This document shows positions 42,993 through 50,273 of a stretch of 50,273 nucleotides of DNA, one piece after another. The notes below the pieces were generated by a model. It worked only from the letters and a program-made list of their open reading frames with translations, searched no databases and was not told the DNA's origin. Positions within the stretch are counted from its first letter, which is position 1. Each line of letters starts with the position of its first letter. A program made the position numbers and the translations under genes. Source of the stretch: Bacteroidales bacterium (lineage in GTDB: Bacteria > Bacteroidota > Bacteroidia > Bacteroidales > FEN-979); contig JADGPR010000016.1 in the NCBI GenBank assembly GCA_017882335.1, forward strand, positions 1 to 50,273, read 5' to 3'.

Positions 42993-43895
42993 ATGAAAAA
43001 GCTCTTTTCTCTTTCCCTATTTACGATTATCAGTTTTTACATTTCGGGCCAGAGCATTGTTGTTACAACGAATCTATGGAGCAATGTGCTTTCGCTTGAA
43101 CCATCCGGCCAATTGTTTACAGAGAAAATCAAATTCACGACCGACACAACAATCAATCTCGTCACTTACAAAGTCGTGGAGCGGACGCTTGACAAGAATC
43201 AATTGAACTGGAACAACTATGGATTTATCCGGGAAGATGCTAATAAACGGGTGTATTACAAACTCAATGCATCCGGCCCGGAGAAATTGCTGTATGACCT
43301 TGACCTTGCCCTTAATGATTCCATCCTCGCCTTCGGGGTCAATACATTCAATTTCACCGCTTTCCTTGATTCGACAATGTATCATGTCACCGCGATTGAC
43401 AGCATGCTGATCGGGAACAATTACCGAAAACAACTGCATTTAAGTGGTTTCATGGGTGGTTCACTGGTCGAAGCAACACAATGGATCGATAGCATGGGAG
43501 GTATAAGCGGAATACTTCATAACTGGAATCTGAAGGTTGGGGAAGATGGATATGGTTTACTTTGTTTTGAAGAGAATGGGATCCTTAAATACCATAATCC
43601 TTTTTACACGGATTGTTATGTAGCCACTGGTATAAAATCACTTTGCAACCTGGAACTCACGGTATCGGTTAATCCTAATCCAATTACAGATATCTCTACG
43701 GTCAGAATCAACGGGATGAAGAAAAACACAGAAATCGTCGTCCGGTTCTACAATTCATTGGGAGAAAATGTTCTGACAAAGAGTACTACGAATGAATTTC
43801 AGCTACGAAAAAGCGAATTACCATCAGGGATCTATCTTTTGACTGTTCAATCAATGGAAGGAACTTTTGCATCCCGAAAAATTGTGATCAGGTAA
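42993..43895 (+). CDS. Secreted T9SS-dependent protein of unknown function
   Basis: The 300-residue product has a signal peptide (MKKLFSLSLFTIISFYISGQ). A region of about 190 residues matches no family known to me, and a T9SS type A sorting domain closes the protein (about 225-300: LTVSVNPNPITDIST; SGIYLLTVQSMEGTF). A GGAGGTG sequence stands 6 bp before the ATG; such a strong Shine-Dalgarno is rare in this window and supports the start. The 3' end faces valS across 20 bp. Confidence 0.8.
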   Translation: MKKLFSLSLFTIISFYISGQSIVVTTNLWSNVLSLEPSGQLFTEKIKFTTDTTINLVTYKVVERTLDKNQLNWNNYGFIREDANKRVYYKLNASGPEKLLYDLDLALNDSILAFGVNTFNFTAFLDSTMYHVTAIDSMLIGNNYRKQLHLSGFMGGSLVEATQWIDSMGGISGILHNWNLKVGEDGYGLLCFEENGILKYHNPFYTDCYVATGIKSLCNLELTVSVNPNPITDISTVRINGMKKNTEIVVRFYNSLGENVLTKSTTNEFQLRKSELPSGIYLLTVQSMEGTFASRKIVIR

Positions 43896-43915
43896 GGATT
43901 CCTAAAAAGTCTGAT

Positions 43916-46558
43916 TTATTTTCCGCCTTTCAGTCCCAGGATTTGTTCTTCCAAAACATGGATCCGCTCTTCGGCGTCGGATTTCTTTTTCCTTTCCGCA
44001 TCAACGACTTTCTCCGGGGCTCCGCTTACAAACTTATCATTTTCCAGCTTTGCGCCCACTGACTGTAAAAATCCCCTGGTATAGTTCAGTTCTTCTTCCA
44101 GTTTTGCGATCTCTGCGCCGATATCGATGTTCTGGGTGATCGGGATATAGAACTCCGTATTCCGTATGATGAACGAAATGGAATCCGGGATTTTTTCGTC
44201 AATATAACCTAATTCACTGATGTTGCAGAGTTTTGAAACAATGCCATCAAGGGTAGTATCGGGTTGTTCATTATAATTTTTTTTAATAAAAAGCCGGATG
44301 GGATCTTTAAAAGGAATATTTTTCTCCTTGCGTACCGTCCGGATCTGTGTGATCACATCTTCGGCAAAGGCAAACTTAGTGATCAATTCAGGCTCCCGGT
44401 TCAGGACTCCAGGCAGTAGTTCATACATGATCGTTTCATTCTCTTTCCTTTCCCGGATATAATGCCAGACCTCTTCTGTAATGAATGGCATAAATGGATG
44501 AAGAATGCTGACCAGTTTCTCCAGCAGTCTGATGGTGGTTTCGTAAGTTTCCTTGTCGATGGGCTGCTGGTAGGCAGGCTTGATCATCTCCAGGTACCAG
44601 GAACAGAAATCATCCCAGATCAGTTTATAAATGGTCATCAGGGCTTCTGAAAGGCGGTATTTATCAAACTGCTCTTCCAGGTTGATGATGGCTTCCGACA
44701 GGATCGCATTGAACCAATGGATCGATACTTTATTCGTTTCCGGTTGCACCAGGTTTTCGTCTACCTGCCATCCTTTCACCAGTCGTAATGCATTCCATAT
44801 TTTGTTGCTAAAATTCCTTCCCTGCTCAATCAGGTTTTCATCAAAAAGGAGATCATTTCCTGCCGGGGAACAAAGTAACATTCCCACGCGGACGGCATCC
44901 GCTCCATTCACCCGGATCAGTTCCAGAGGTTCCGGTGAGTTACCCAGCGATTTCGACATCTTCCTCCCCTGTCTATCCCTCACCATCCCGGTGAAATAAA
45001 CATCTTTGAACGGAATCTGTCTCCGGTATTCCCACCCTGCCATGATCATCCGTGCAACCCAGAAGAAAATAATGTCGGAAGCCGTGATCAGTGCACTGGT
45101 TGGATAGTAATATTTTATATCAGGGTTCTCAGGGAACCGGATTCCGTCAAAAACAGAGATCGGCCACAACCAGGAGGAGAACCAGGTATCCAACACATCC
45201 TGATCCTGAACCAGGTCAGTCAGTTCAAATGTTGATCCCGGGAATTTGGCTTTTGCAATCTCAAGCGCTTCATTATTCGACTTTGCAACTACAAATTCGC
45301 CATTGGGCAGGTAAAAAGCTGGGATCTGCTGTCCCCACCAGAGTTGTCGTGAGATGCACCAGTCGGTAACATTCTCCATCCAGTGGCGGTACATGTTCTT
45401 GTATTTTGCGGGATGAAACCGGATGGCATCTTTCTCCACCAGTTCCAGCGCCGGTTTTGACATCTCCTTCATCCGCAGGAACCACTGCTGCGAGATCCTC
45501 GGCTCGATCACCTCATCGGTACGTTCAGAATAACCGACTTTATTGGTGTATTCTTCGATCTTAACAATGTGCCCGTTTTCCTTGAGCGCTTCTGTGATCT
45601 TCTTCCTCACCACGAAACGATCTTCACCGATAAACAGCTGTGCAGCTTCACTCATGGTTCCATCGGCATTGAAAGTATCAATCACCGGTAGTTTGTGTTT
45701 GATCCCGAGATTATAGTCGTTGATGTCATGTGCAGGGGTCACCTTCAGGGCGCCTGTCCCGAATTCACGCTCCACATATTCGTCGTAGATCACCGGAATT
45801 GCGCGGTTGATGAGGGGAACAAGAACCTTCTTGTCTTTCAGATGACGGTACCGGTCATCTTCCGGGTGTACGCAGATCGCTGTATCGCCAAGGATGGTTT
45901 CAGGCCGCGTGGTGGCGATGGTCAGCCATTCGTCGCCGGTTCCTTCCACTTTATATCTTACATAATACAATTTCGAATTGACTTCCTTGTAGATCACTTC
46001 TTCATCCGATAGGGCAGTAAGGGCTTTGGGATCCCAGTTCACCATCCTTACCCCGCGATAAATCAATCCTTTATTATAAAGATCAATAAAGACGCTGATC
46101 ACGGAATCATAAAGAGCTTCATCCATGGTGAAGCGGGTACGTTCCCAATCGCAGGAAGCGCCAAGTTTCTTCAATTGCTCCAGAATGATTCCTCCGTGTT
46201 TCTCTTTCCAGTCCCATGCATGCTTTATGAACTCTTCCCGCGTAATGGAAGTCTTATCAATTCCTTGTTCCCTGAGCTTTGCCACGACTTTAGCTTCGGT
46301 GGCGATGGATGCATGATCGGTGCCGGGAAGCCATTCGGCATTCTTTCCCTGCATGCGTGCACGCCTTACGAGTATGTCCTGGATGGTATTATTCAACATA
46401 TGCCCCATATGAAGGACACCAGTTACGTTTGGGGGAGGTATAACGATTGTATATGGTTCCCTGTCATCCGGTTCGGAATGAAAGAAACCGTTTTTCATCC
46501 AGAAAGAATACCATTTGTCTTCAACGATCGACGGGTCGTATTTCGGGGCAAGCTCCAT
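43916..46558 (-). CDS. valS: Valyl-tRNA synthetase
   Basis: The 880-residue class Ia enzyme charges tRNA-Val and edits mischarged threonine. The HIGH motif is HMGH (residues 50-53, in VTGVLHMGHML). The editing domain covers about 190-340 (TIATTRPETILGDTAICVHP). KMSKS occurs near residue 535 (GRKMSKSLGNS). The C-terminal coiled coil, which helps bind tRNA, is seen at 815-875 (EEELNYTRGFLQ ... AERKKKSDAEERIHVLEEQ). The promoter's -7 box (46586-46593) lies close to a heptamer array. Confidence 0.97.
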   Translation of the reverse strand: MELAPKYDPSIVEDKWYSFWMKNGFFHSEPDDREPYTIVIPPPNVTGVLHMGHMLNNTIQDILVRRARMQGKNAEWLPGTDHASIATEAKVVAKLREQGIDKTSITREEFIKHAWDWKEKHGGIILEQLKKLGASCDWERTRFTMDEALYDSVISVFIDLYNKGLIYRGVRMVNWDPKALTALSDEEVIYKEVNSKLYYVRYKVEGTGDEWLTIATTRPETILGDTAICVHPEDDRYRHLKDKKVLVPLINRAIPVIYDEYVEREFGTGALKVTPAHDINDYNLGIKHKLPVIDTFNADGTMSEAAQLFIGEDRFVVRKKITEALKENGHIVKIEEYTNKVGYSERTDEVIEPRISQQWFLRMKEMSKPALELVEKDAIRFHPAKYKNMYRHWMENVTDWCISRQLWWGQQIPAFYLPNGEFVVAKSNNEALEIAKAKFPGSTFELTDLVQDQDVLDTWFSSWLWPISVFDGIRFPENPDIKYYYPTSALITASDIIFFWVARMIMAGWEYRRQIPFKDVYFTGMVRDRQGRKMSKSLGNSPEPLELIRVNGADAVRVGMLLCSPAGNDLLFDENLIEQGRNFSNKIWNALRLVKGWQVDENLVQPETNKVSIHWFNAILSEAIINLEEQFDKYRLSEALMTIYKLIWDDFCSWYLEMIKPAYQQPIDKETYETTIRLLEKLVSILHPFMPFITEEVWHYIRERKENETIMYELLPGVLNREPELITKFAFAEDVITQIRTVRKEKNIPFKDPIRLFIKKNYNEQPDTTLDGIVSKLCNISELGYIDEKIPDSISFIIRNTEFYIPITQNIDIGAEIAKLEEELNYTRGFLQSVGAKLENDKFVSGAPEKVVDAERKKKSDAEERIHVLEEQILGLKGGK

Positions 46559-46585
46559 TTAACTTCGGTTTGGAATAATGAAGGG

Positions 46586-46593
46586 CAAAATTA
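46586..46593 (-). promoter_or_regulatory. -7 promoter box of valS
   Basis: The minus strand reads TAATTTTG, matching TAnnTTTG, 27 bp before the ATG. The -33 position falls in a heptamer array and shows no TTG. Confidence 0.5.
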
Positions 46594-46605
46594 GTAAAAA
46601 ATGGC

Positions 46606-46701
46606 ATTAGGTATTGGGCGTTAGGATTTAGGTAAGAAACTGGATGCTGGATGCTGGATGCTGGTTGTGTGGGTATTGGGCTTTAGGTATTAGGTGTTTG
46701 G
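46606..46701. repeat. Composite heptamer array (GGTATTG, GCTGGAT, GTGTGGG, GGTATTG types)
   Basis: Four ATTAGGT-type units (46606-46633) are followed by four GCTGGAT-type units (46639-46666), GTGTGGG (46667-46673) and four TATTGGG-type units (46674-46701). The order GCTGGAT array then GTGTGGG repeats what is seen on both sides of tag. Confidence 0.88.
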
Positions 46702-46745
46702 CAGATAATAATTCAAGATTCAGACTTATAATTCATAATTAAAAA

Positions 46746-47357
46746 TCACTTTACGGAACATCCAAGCAGCTTCTCCCCTTCGATGAATGCCTCGAGCCGG
46801 TCGCCGATTTTCACCGGGCCAACCCCAGAAGGGGTTCCGGTGAATATCAGGTCGCCAGTCTTCAGTGTGATGTATTTCGAGATGTAGGAAATGATGTCTT
46901 CAAAACTGAAGATCATCTCGGAGGAACTGGCTTTCTGAACGGTGATGCCGTTCATTTCAAGATGAAAACGGATATCGTGAATATCCCTTAACGCAGATTT
47001 TTCGATGAATTTTCCGAGGGGAGCGGCATTGTCAAACCCTTTGGCAACAAGCCAGGGAAGCCCTTTCTCCTTGCATTTTGTTTGAATGTCGCGAGCAGTG
47101 AGATCCAACCCGATCCCGATGGCATCAAAATAAGAAGATGCGAACCGCTTCTGGATGTTCTTTCCCACTTTGCAGATGCGAAGCACAAGTTCTACTTCAT
47201 AATGGATAGCCGAACCGTAATCCGGAATAAAAAAAGGCCGGTTCCTCGTGAGGATGGAGGTATCCGGTTTCATGAAAAAAACGGGTTCGGAGGGCACAGT
47301 ATGGTTCAGTTCCGAAATGTGCTCCCTGTAATTCCGGCCGATGCATAGTACTTTCAT
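46746..47357 (-). CDS. Fumarylacetoacetate hydrolase (FAH) family protein
   Basis: The 203-residue product has the FAH-family core. The start is KVLCIGRNYREHISELN, metal-ligand acids occur in IHYEVELVLRI and IGLDLTARDIQ, and the end GDLIFTGTPSGVGPVKIGDRLEA is typical. Short members like this act as acylpyruvases or oxaloacetate decarboxylases/tautomerases (FAHD1 type). The exact substrate is not known. The 186 bp up to valS and the 215 bp to the next gene are both repeat-bearing. Confidence 0.9.
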   Translation of the reverse strand: MKVLCIGRNYREHISELNHTVPSEPVFFMKPDTSILTRNRPFFIPDYGSAIHYEVELVLRICKVGKNIQKRFASSYFDAIGIGLDLTARDIQTKCKEKGLPWLVAKGFDNAAPLGKFIEKSALRDIHDIRFHLEMNGITVQKASSSEMIFSFEDIISYISKYITLKTGDLIFTGTPSGVGPVKIGDRLEAFIEGEKLLGCSVK

Positions 47358-47394
47358 AGTTGTAACTAATCTATTTCTTTTTTTCTTTTCATAT

Positions 47395-47500
47395 GCCCTC
47401 AGGCCGGGCGGGCCTCGTCACCGCAACGCAGTTGCGTCTGGCGCAATCTCACTTCGTTCGATGGCACCAGCCAAGACTGCTTATGCGGCGACTGTATCAT
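47395..47500. repeat. GC-rich island in an AT-rich spacer
   Basis: A roughly 100 bp stretch is distinctly GC-rich compared with both sides. It contains short inverted pairs (GCAACGC/GTTGCG near 47424-47436, CTGG/CCAG near 47439-47470). No gene or known RNA is recognised. It may be a remnant or an intergenic repeat. Confidence 0.4.
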
Positions 47501-47572
47501 TTTTTAATCTCATTTGGTTGTCGTGGGATTGATCACTTAGAAAGTGAATTTTCTCAATTTATTTGAAGTCAA

Positions 47573-48403
47573 TCAGAATAAATCCAGTTTCACTGAATCC
47601 TTGTTGAATCCCCTCAGCTTGATCACGGTCACCACTTTCTTGGTCGAGAGGGGAAATTCACTCTTCATGATCCAGTCATAATAGGAAGGTTCATCCCGGA
47701 ACACCTGGTCAACCGCTTTACCTTTGTGTTTTCCGAAATTGAAAACTTCCACGTCTTTATCATTGTAAACGATATGGCCGATCAGGTCAACATTTCGGGA
47801 CGCATGCGAGAACTCAGCGAGCACTTTGATATCATTCGCAACCGGGTTGTAGGTTTTTCCTTTGCGATCTGTGATCTTCACATCCTGGTAACGATCGAGC
47901 TGAGCCAGCAGGATCTCATAAGTAGCCATGGTGTCGGCTTCAGCGCTGTGAGCATTTATAAGATCTTTTCCGCAATAGAATTTATAGGCAGCACGTAGAT
48001 TCCGGGGTTCCATCTTGTGAAAGATGTTCTGGATATCGACGAAACGGCGCCCCTTCAGGTCAAAATCAATTCCTGTCCTGAAAAATTCTTCCGCAAGCAG
48101 GGGAATATCAAAGTGGTTTGAATTGAACCCGGCAAGATCACAATTATCCAGGAATTGCACCAACTCATGGGCAACCTCCGAAAATTTGGGGGCGTCTTTC
48201 ACATCCTCATCGGTGATGCCATGAATGGCAACTACCTCCTCAGGAATGTGCATTTCAGGATTGATCCGTAAGGTCTTTATTTTTGAACTGCCATCCATAG
48301 CCACACGAACAATGCAGATCTCAACGATCCGGTCGGTGGACACTTTTATTCCTGTAGTCTCAAGGTCGAAGAAGGCAATCGGGCGGGTCAGGTTCAGGTT
48401 CAT
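47573..48403 (-). CDS. DnaQ-like 3'-5' exonuclease with DUF3820-like tail
   Basis: The 276-residue product has a DEDDh exonuclease domain. The metal acids are D and E in FFDLETTGI, D in GFNSNHFDIPLLAEEF, and H and D in NAHSAEADTMATYEIL. The C-terminal part carries FNFGKHKGKAVDQVF and YDWIM, resembling DUF3820. A proofreading or repair role is likely. An earlier start at 48436 would overlap the E2 gene by 32 bp; the ATG at 48403 lies 1 bp after the E2 stop (TGAAATG) and begins at the conserved domain, so it is preferred. Confidence 0.85.
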   Translation of the reverse strand: MNLNLTRPIAFFDLETTGIKVSTDRIVEICIVRVAMDGSSKIKTLRINPEMHIPEEVVAIHGITDEDVKDAPKFSEVAHELVQFLDNCDLAGFNSNHFDIPLLAEEFFRTGIDFDLKGRRFVDIQNIFHKMEPRNLRAAYKFYCGKDLINAHSAEADTMATYEILLAQLDRYQDVKITDRKGKTYNPVANDIKVLAEFSHASRNVDLIGHIVYNDKDVEVFNFGKHKGKAVDQVFRDEPSYYDWIMKSEFPLSTKKVVTVIKLRGFNKDSVKLDLF

Positions 48404-48404
48404 T

Positions 48405-49784
48405 TCAGAGGTTCTGGTTTGTATCGAAGTTTTCAAGGTAGAAAACCATTTTATTTAAGAATAGTCCGCCCAAGGCGCCATCAATAACGCGATGGTCATA
48501 AGTGATTGAAAGGATCATCATGTGCCGGATCATGATGGCATCACCGGAAGGAGTTTCTACGACAACCGGTCGCTTTTTGATTGACCCCACGGCGACAATT
48601 GCAGTCTGTGGCTGGTTGATGATAGGCGTTCCGGCAAGTGTACCGAATGAACCGAGGTTGGTCAGAGAAATGGTACCACCGGTGATCTCATCCGGTTTCA
48701 GCTTTGAGGCCCGTGTCCTCTCTGCCAAATCCGTGACATCGCGCTGGATCCCGAAAAGGTTCTTCTGATCTGCATTCCTGATCACAGGAACGATCAGGTT
48801 GAAATTGGGTAACGAAACAGCCATTCCCACATTGATATCTTTATGAATGAGGACCCGGGTTCCGTCAACGGAGGCATTTACCTGCGGGTAGTCCCGTACT
48901 GCCTTAGCAATAGCTTCAATGAAAACCGGAGTGAACGTCAGTTTCAGTCCTTGTCTTTTGAAAAAATCATCTTTGTGCTGATCCCGCCAGGTAACGATCT
49001 TCGTCATGTCAACCTCAACAAAAGAGGTAACATGCGGTGATGTCTGAACCGATTTTACCATATGGCCGGCGATCAGTTGCCGGACACGGTCCATTTCTAT
49101 GACCTGGTCTTCACCGGTGAATGGGATTGAAGATTGAGTGTGCTGGGCACCCGGTATTGGGTGTTGGGTATTGGGTGTTAGGTATTGGGTATTGGGTATT
49201 GGACTCTGGATACTTGAGGTCGGGATACTTGCCGTTGCTCTTGTTGCAATGTAATTTAGCAGATCCTGCTTGGTTAAACGGCCTTCGCTGCCTGTTCCGG
49301 GAATATGTTCAAGTTCCTGCGATGAAATGTTTTCCTGCTTTGCAATATTTTTTACAAGTGGAGAATAAAAACGATCGGAACCAACCGGCTCATTGTCGTT
49401 TAAAGGTTCCTGAACAGGTTCCGGGGCAACTTTTTCGGTAACTGGCTGGGGTTTCTCCGACACAGGTTCCGCTGGTGCAGGTTTTGCTTCTGTTTTTGTT
49501 TTGGTTTTTTCGGTGCCTTTACTTTTCACGGCATCCGCTTCACCACCAAGGTCGATAATGGCGATAACGGTACCAATGGCAACTACATCTCCTTCATTAA
49601 ATAAAACTTTAACCAGTGTTCCTTCCACAGGCGATGGGATCTCCGAATCCACCTTATCGGTAGCAATCTCCAGGATGGATTCATCTTCCTTAACCGAATC
49701 GCCTTCCTTTTTCAACCATTTTGTAATGGTGGCTTCAATAATGCTTTCGCCCAGTTTGGGCATCACAATCTCAAATTTTGCCAT
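48405..49784 (-). CDS. 2-oxoacid dehydrogenase E2 (dihydrolipoyl acyltransferase)
   Basis: The 459-residue core subunit moves acyl groups from lipoyl-lysine to CoA. Residues 1-77 form one lipoyl domain, with the lipoylated lysine in EIATDKVDSEI (K44). The E3-binding domain is about 138-176 (FYSPLVKNIAKQENISSQELE). The catalytic domain from about 225 ends in SITYDHRVIDGALGG with the catalytic histidine at 431. Similarity favours a branched-chain type, but pyruvate cannot be excluded. The linker after the E3-binding domain contains proline/glutamine repeats (IPNTQYLTPNTQHPIP) encoded by GGTATTG heptamers. No E1 or E3 gene is in the window. Confidence 0.93.
   Translation of the reverse strand: MAKFEIVMPKLGESIIEATITKWLKKEGDSVKEDESILEIATDKVDSEIPSPVEGTLVKVLFNEGDVVAIGTVIAIIDLGGEADAVKSKGTEKTKTKTEAKPAPAEPVSEKPQPVTEKVAPEPVQEPLNDNEPVGSDRFYSPLVKNIAKQENISSQELEHIPGTGSEGRLTKQDLLNYIATRATASIPTSSIQSPIPNTQYLTPNTQHPIPGAQHTQSSIPFTGEDQVIEMDRVRQLIAGHMVKSVQTSPHVTSFVEVDMTKIVTWRDQHKDDFFKRQGLKLTFTPVFIEAIAKAVRDYPQVNASVDGTRVLIHKDINVGMAVSLPNFNLIVPVIRNADQKNLFGIQRDVTDLAERTRASKLKPDEITGGTISLTNLGSFGTLAGTPIINQPQTAIVAVGSIKKRPVVVETPSGDAIMIRHMMILSITYDHRVIDGALGGLFLNKMVFYLENFDTNQNL
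49153..49201. repeat. GGTATTG heptamer array inside the E2 gene
   Basis: Seven 7 bp units (GGTATTG, GGTGTTG, GGTATTG, GGTGTTA, then GGTATTG three times) lie in the flexible linker. The same family occurs in spacers at 46606-46701 and 49863-49904. Confidence 0.9.
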
Positions 49785-49812
49785 AATCCTGACTGCTTTT
49801 CCGGTTACATGA

Positions 49813-49820
49813 CAAAGGTA
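49813..49820 (-). promoter_or_regulatory. -7 promoter box of the E2 gene
   Basis: The minus strand reads TACCTTTG, matching TAnnTTTG, 28 bp before the ATG. A TTG lies 24 bp upstream, further than usual. Confidence 0.45.
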
Positions 49821-49862
49821 ATGAATTTATTATTTAAAATGGATCAAAATTAAGGATAAAAC

Positions 49863-49904
49863 GATTCTGGGTTTTGGGATCTGGGTTTTAGGTTTTGGGT
49901 ATTG
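49863..49904. repeat. GGTTTTG/GGTATTG heptamer array
   Basis: Six units (GATTCTG, GGTTTTG, GGATCTG, GGTTTTA, GGTTTTG, GGTATTG) lie upstream of the E2 gene, which contains a similar array inside its frame. Confidence 0.8.
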
Positions 49905-50120
49905 GGTTTGCCGGGCAGATTACACGCAACTCAGAATTACAATAATTCTGATCATCTGCAAATTAAAGAATAAAATCGCCTGAAGAGATAGTGGTTTTCC
50001 ATAATTTAATTTATGGGATTCCGCTCTAGTGTAGTTAGAATTGTTGATGTACATTTACATTGACGTTACAAAAACATTTCCAAGGACAGGCGATATTTAT
50101 AATGTCGCTGGGGATAAAGC

Positions 50121-50150
50121 CCCTCCCTGGCCCTCCCCATTCGGGGAGGG
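50121..50150. repeat. CCCTCCC direct repeat with GC-rich hairpin
   Basis: CCCTCCC is followed by CCCTCCCC (50131-50138), which pairs perfectly with GGGGAGGG (50143-50150) across ATTC. No T run follows. This looks like a dispersed intergenic palindrome of environmental Bacteroidota. Confidence 0.7.
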
Positions 50151-50202
50151 AAAATTGTTTGAATTAATATGTATCAACTTAAATAATAATAAGGGATAAA
50201 TA

Positions 50203-50273
50203 GTGGCAATATTAAAAGGAGCAGAGGAGTATCCGTTTTATTATGATGCGAAATCTGATGGACTTCGCCTGAC
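50203..50273 (+). CDS. Possible alpha/beta hydrolase, N-terminal fragment (runs off the window)
   Basis: A GTG at 50203 opens a frame to the window edge, just after an in-frame stop at 50197. The 23 residues include AILKGAEEYPFYYDAKSDG, which resembles the start of carboxylesterase-type alpha/beta hydrolases before their HGF motif. The sequence is too short to be sure. Confidence 0.45.
   Translation, partial: MAILKGAEEYPFYYDAKSDGLRL

Larger units (their letters stand above)
49785..50202. other. 418 bp spacer with promoter, heptamers and hairpins
   Basis: It holds a minus-strand -7 box TACCTTTG (plus 49813-49820) for the E2 gene, GGTTTTG-type heptamers (49863-49904), a hairpin of TCAGAATT / AATTCTGA (about 49931-49951), and a GC-rich hairpin near 50131. 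No gene was found. Confidence 0.6.

Noticed and set aside
50131-50150. The GC-rich hairpin as a terminator for an upstream gene
   Set aside because: The gene to its left (E2) runs in the opposite direction, and no T run follows the stem.

Overview
The window comes from a member of the Bacteroidota, probably an uncultured Bacteroidales-like lineage. Three signs agree. Four secreted proteins end in type IX secretion (T9SS) sorting domains. At least eight upstream regions carry the Bacteroidota promoter pattern (TTG or TTTG, an 18-20 bp spacer, then TAnnTTTG). Many families are typical of the phylum (GWxTD, BatA-domain, DUF5777, TM2 plus DUF2752, YwqK-like, S16 with a long tail). No phage, plasmid, insertion sequence or CRISPR array was found. 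This is mostly a housekeeping chromosome segment with unusually repeat-rich spacers.

Layout. 1-1.8 kb: a leftward, probably co-transcribed copper/redox group (cupredoxin with T9SS tail, Cu/Zn superoxide dismutase, thioredoxin-fold protein, start of a membrane protein). 1.9-7.7 kb: argS; a cyclic-2,3-diphosphoglycerate-synthetase-like GTPase; pyrB-pyrI; an AlbA_2 protein. 7.7-10.7 kb: an envelope module of a secreted protein, a c-type heme lipoprotein, an OB-fold protein, YceI and a DUF5777 barrel. 10.8-16 kb: two tRNA-Ser genes, tag, a GWxTD protein, a glycosyltransferase, aroQ and a TM2/DUF2752 pair. 16-26.7 kb: a leftward block with a second glycosyltransferase, a BatA-type protein, gdhA, a YwqK-like lipoprotein, an exported class I amidotransferase, rpsP-rimM-trmN6, an aldo/keto reductase, an exported rubrerythrin and a DUF2231 protein. 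26.9-31.9 kb: dnaE, trxA and a DUF58 protein. 32-36.5 kb: leftward MFS gene, then ispH-recF-DUF721-hotdog. 36.8-43.9 kb: accessory envelope genes (two T9SS proteins, an M1 aminopeptidase with T9SS tail, acyltransferase, methyltransferase). 43.9-49.8 kb: leftward valS, FAH-family hydrolase, exonuclease and 2-oxoacid dehydrogenase E2. The right edge holds the first codons of a possible alpha/beta hydrolase.

How the genes work together. Pyrimidine synthesis (pyrBI), translation (argS, valS, rpsP, rimM, trmN6, two tRNA-Ser), replication and repair (dnaE, recF, tag, exonuclease), nitrogen assimilation (gdhA), shikimate (aroQ) and isoprenoids (ispH) form the core. Cu/Zn SOD, cupredoxin, rubrerythrin, thioredoxin and the heme lipoprotein suggest a cell that handles oxygen and metals mainly in its envelope.

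The most unusual feature is a set of short tandem arrays with 7-9 bp units (GCTGGAT, GGTATTG, AGTMACAG, GTTTGTAAA, GGTGAAN, ACAGGCGG, GAATTAY). They fill many spacers, combine in a recurring order, bracket tag, face each other between pyrB and pyrI, and have entered the reading frames of argS and the E2 gene without breaking them. Ribosomal protein S16 separately carries about thirteen copies of an octapeptide.
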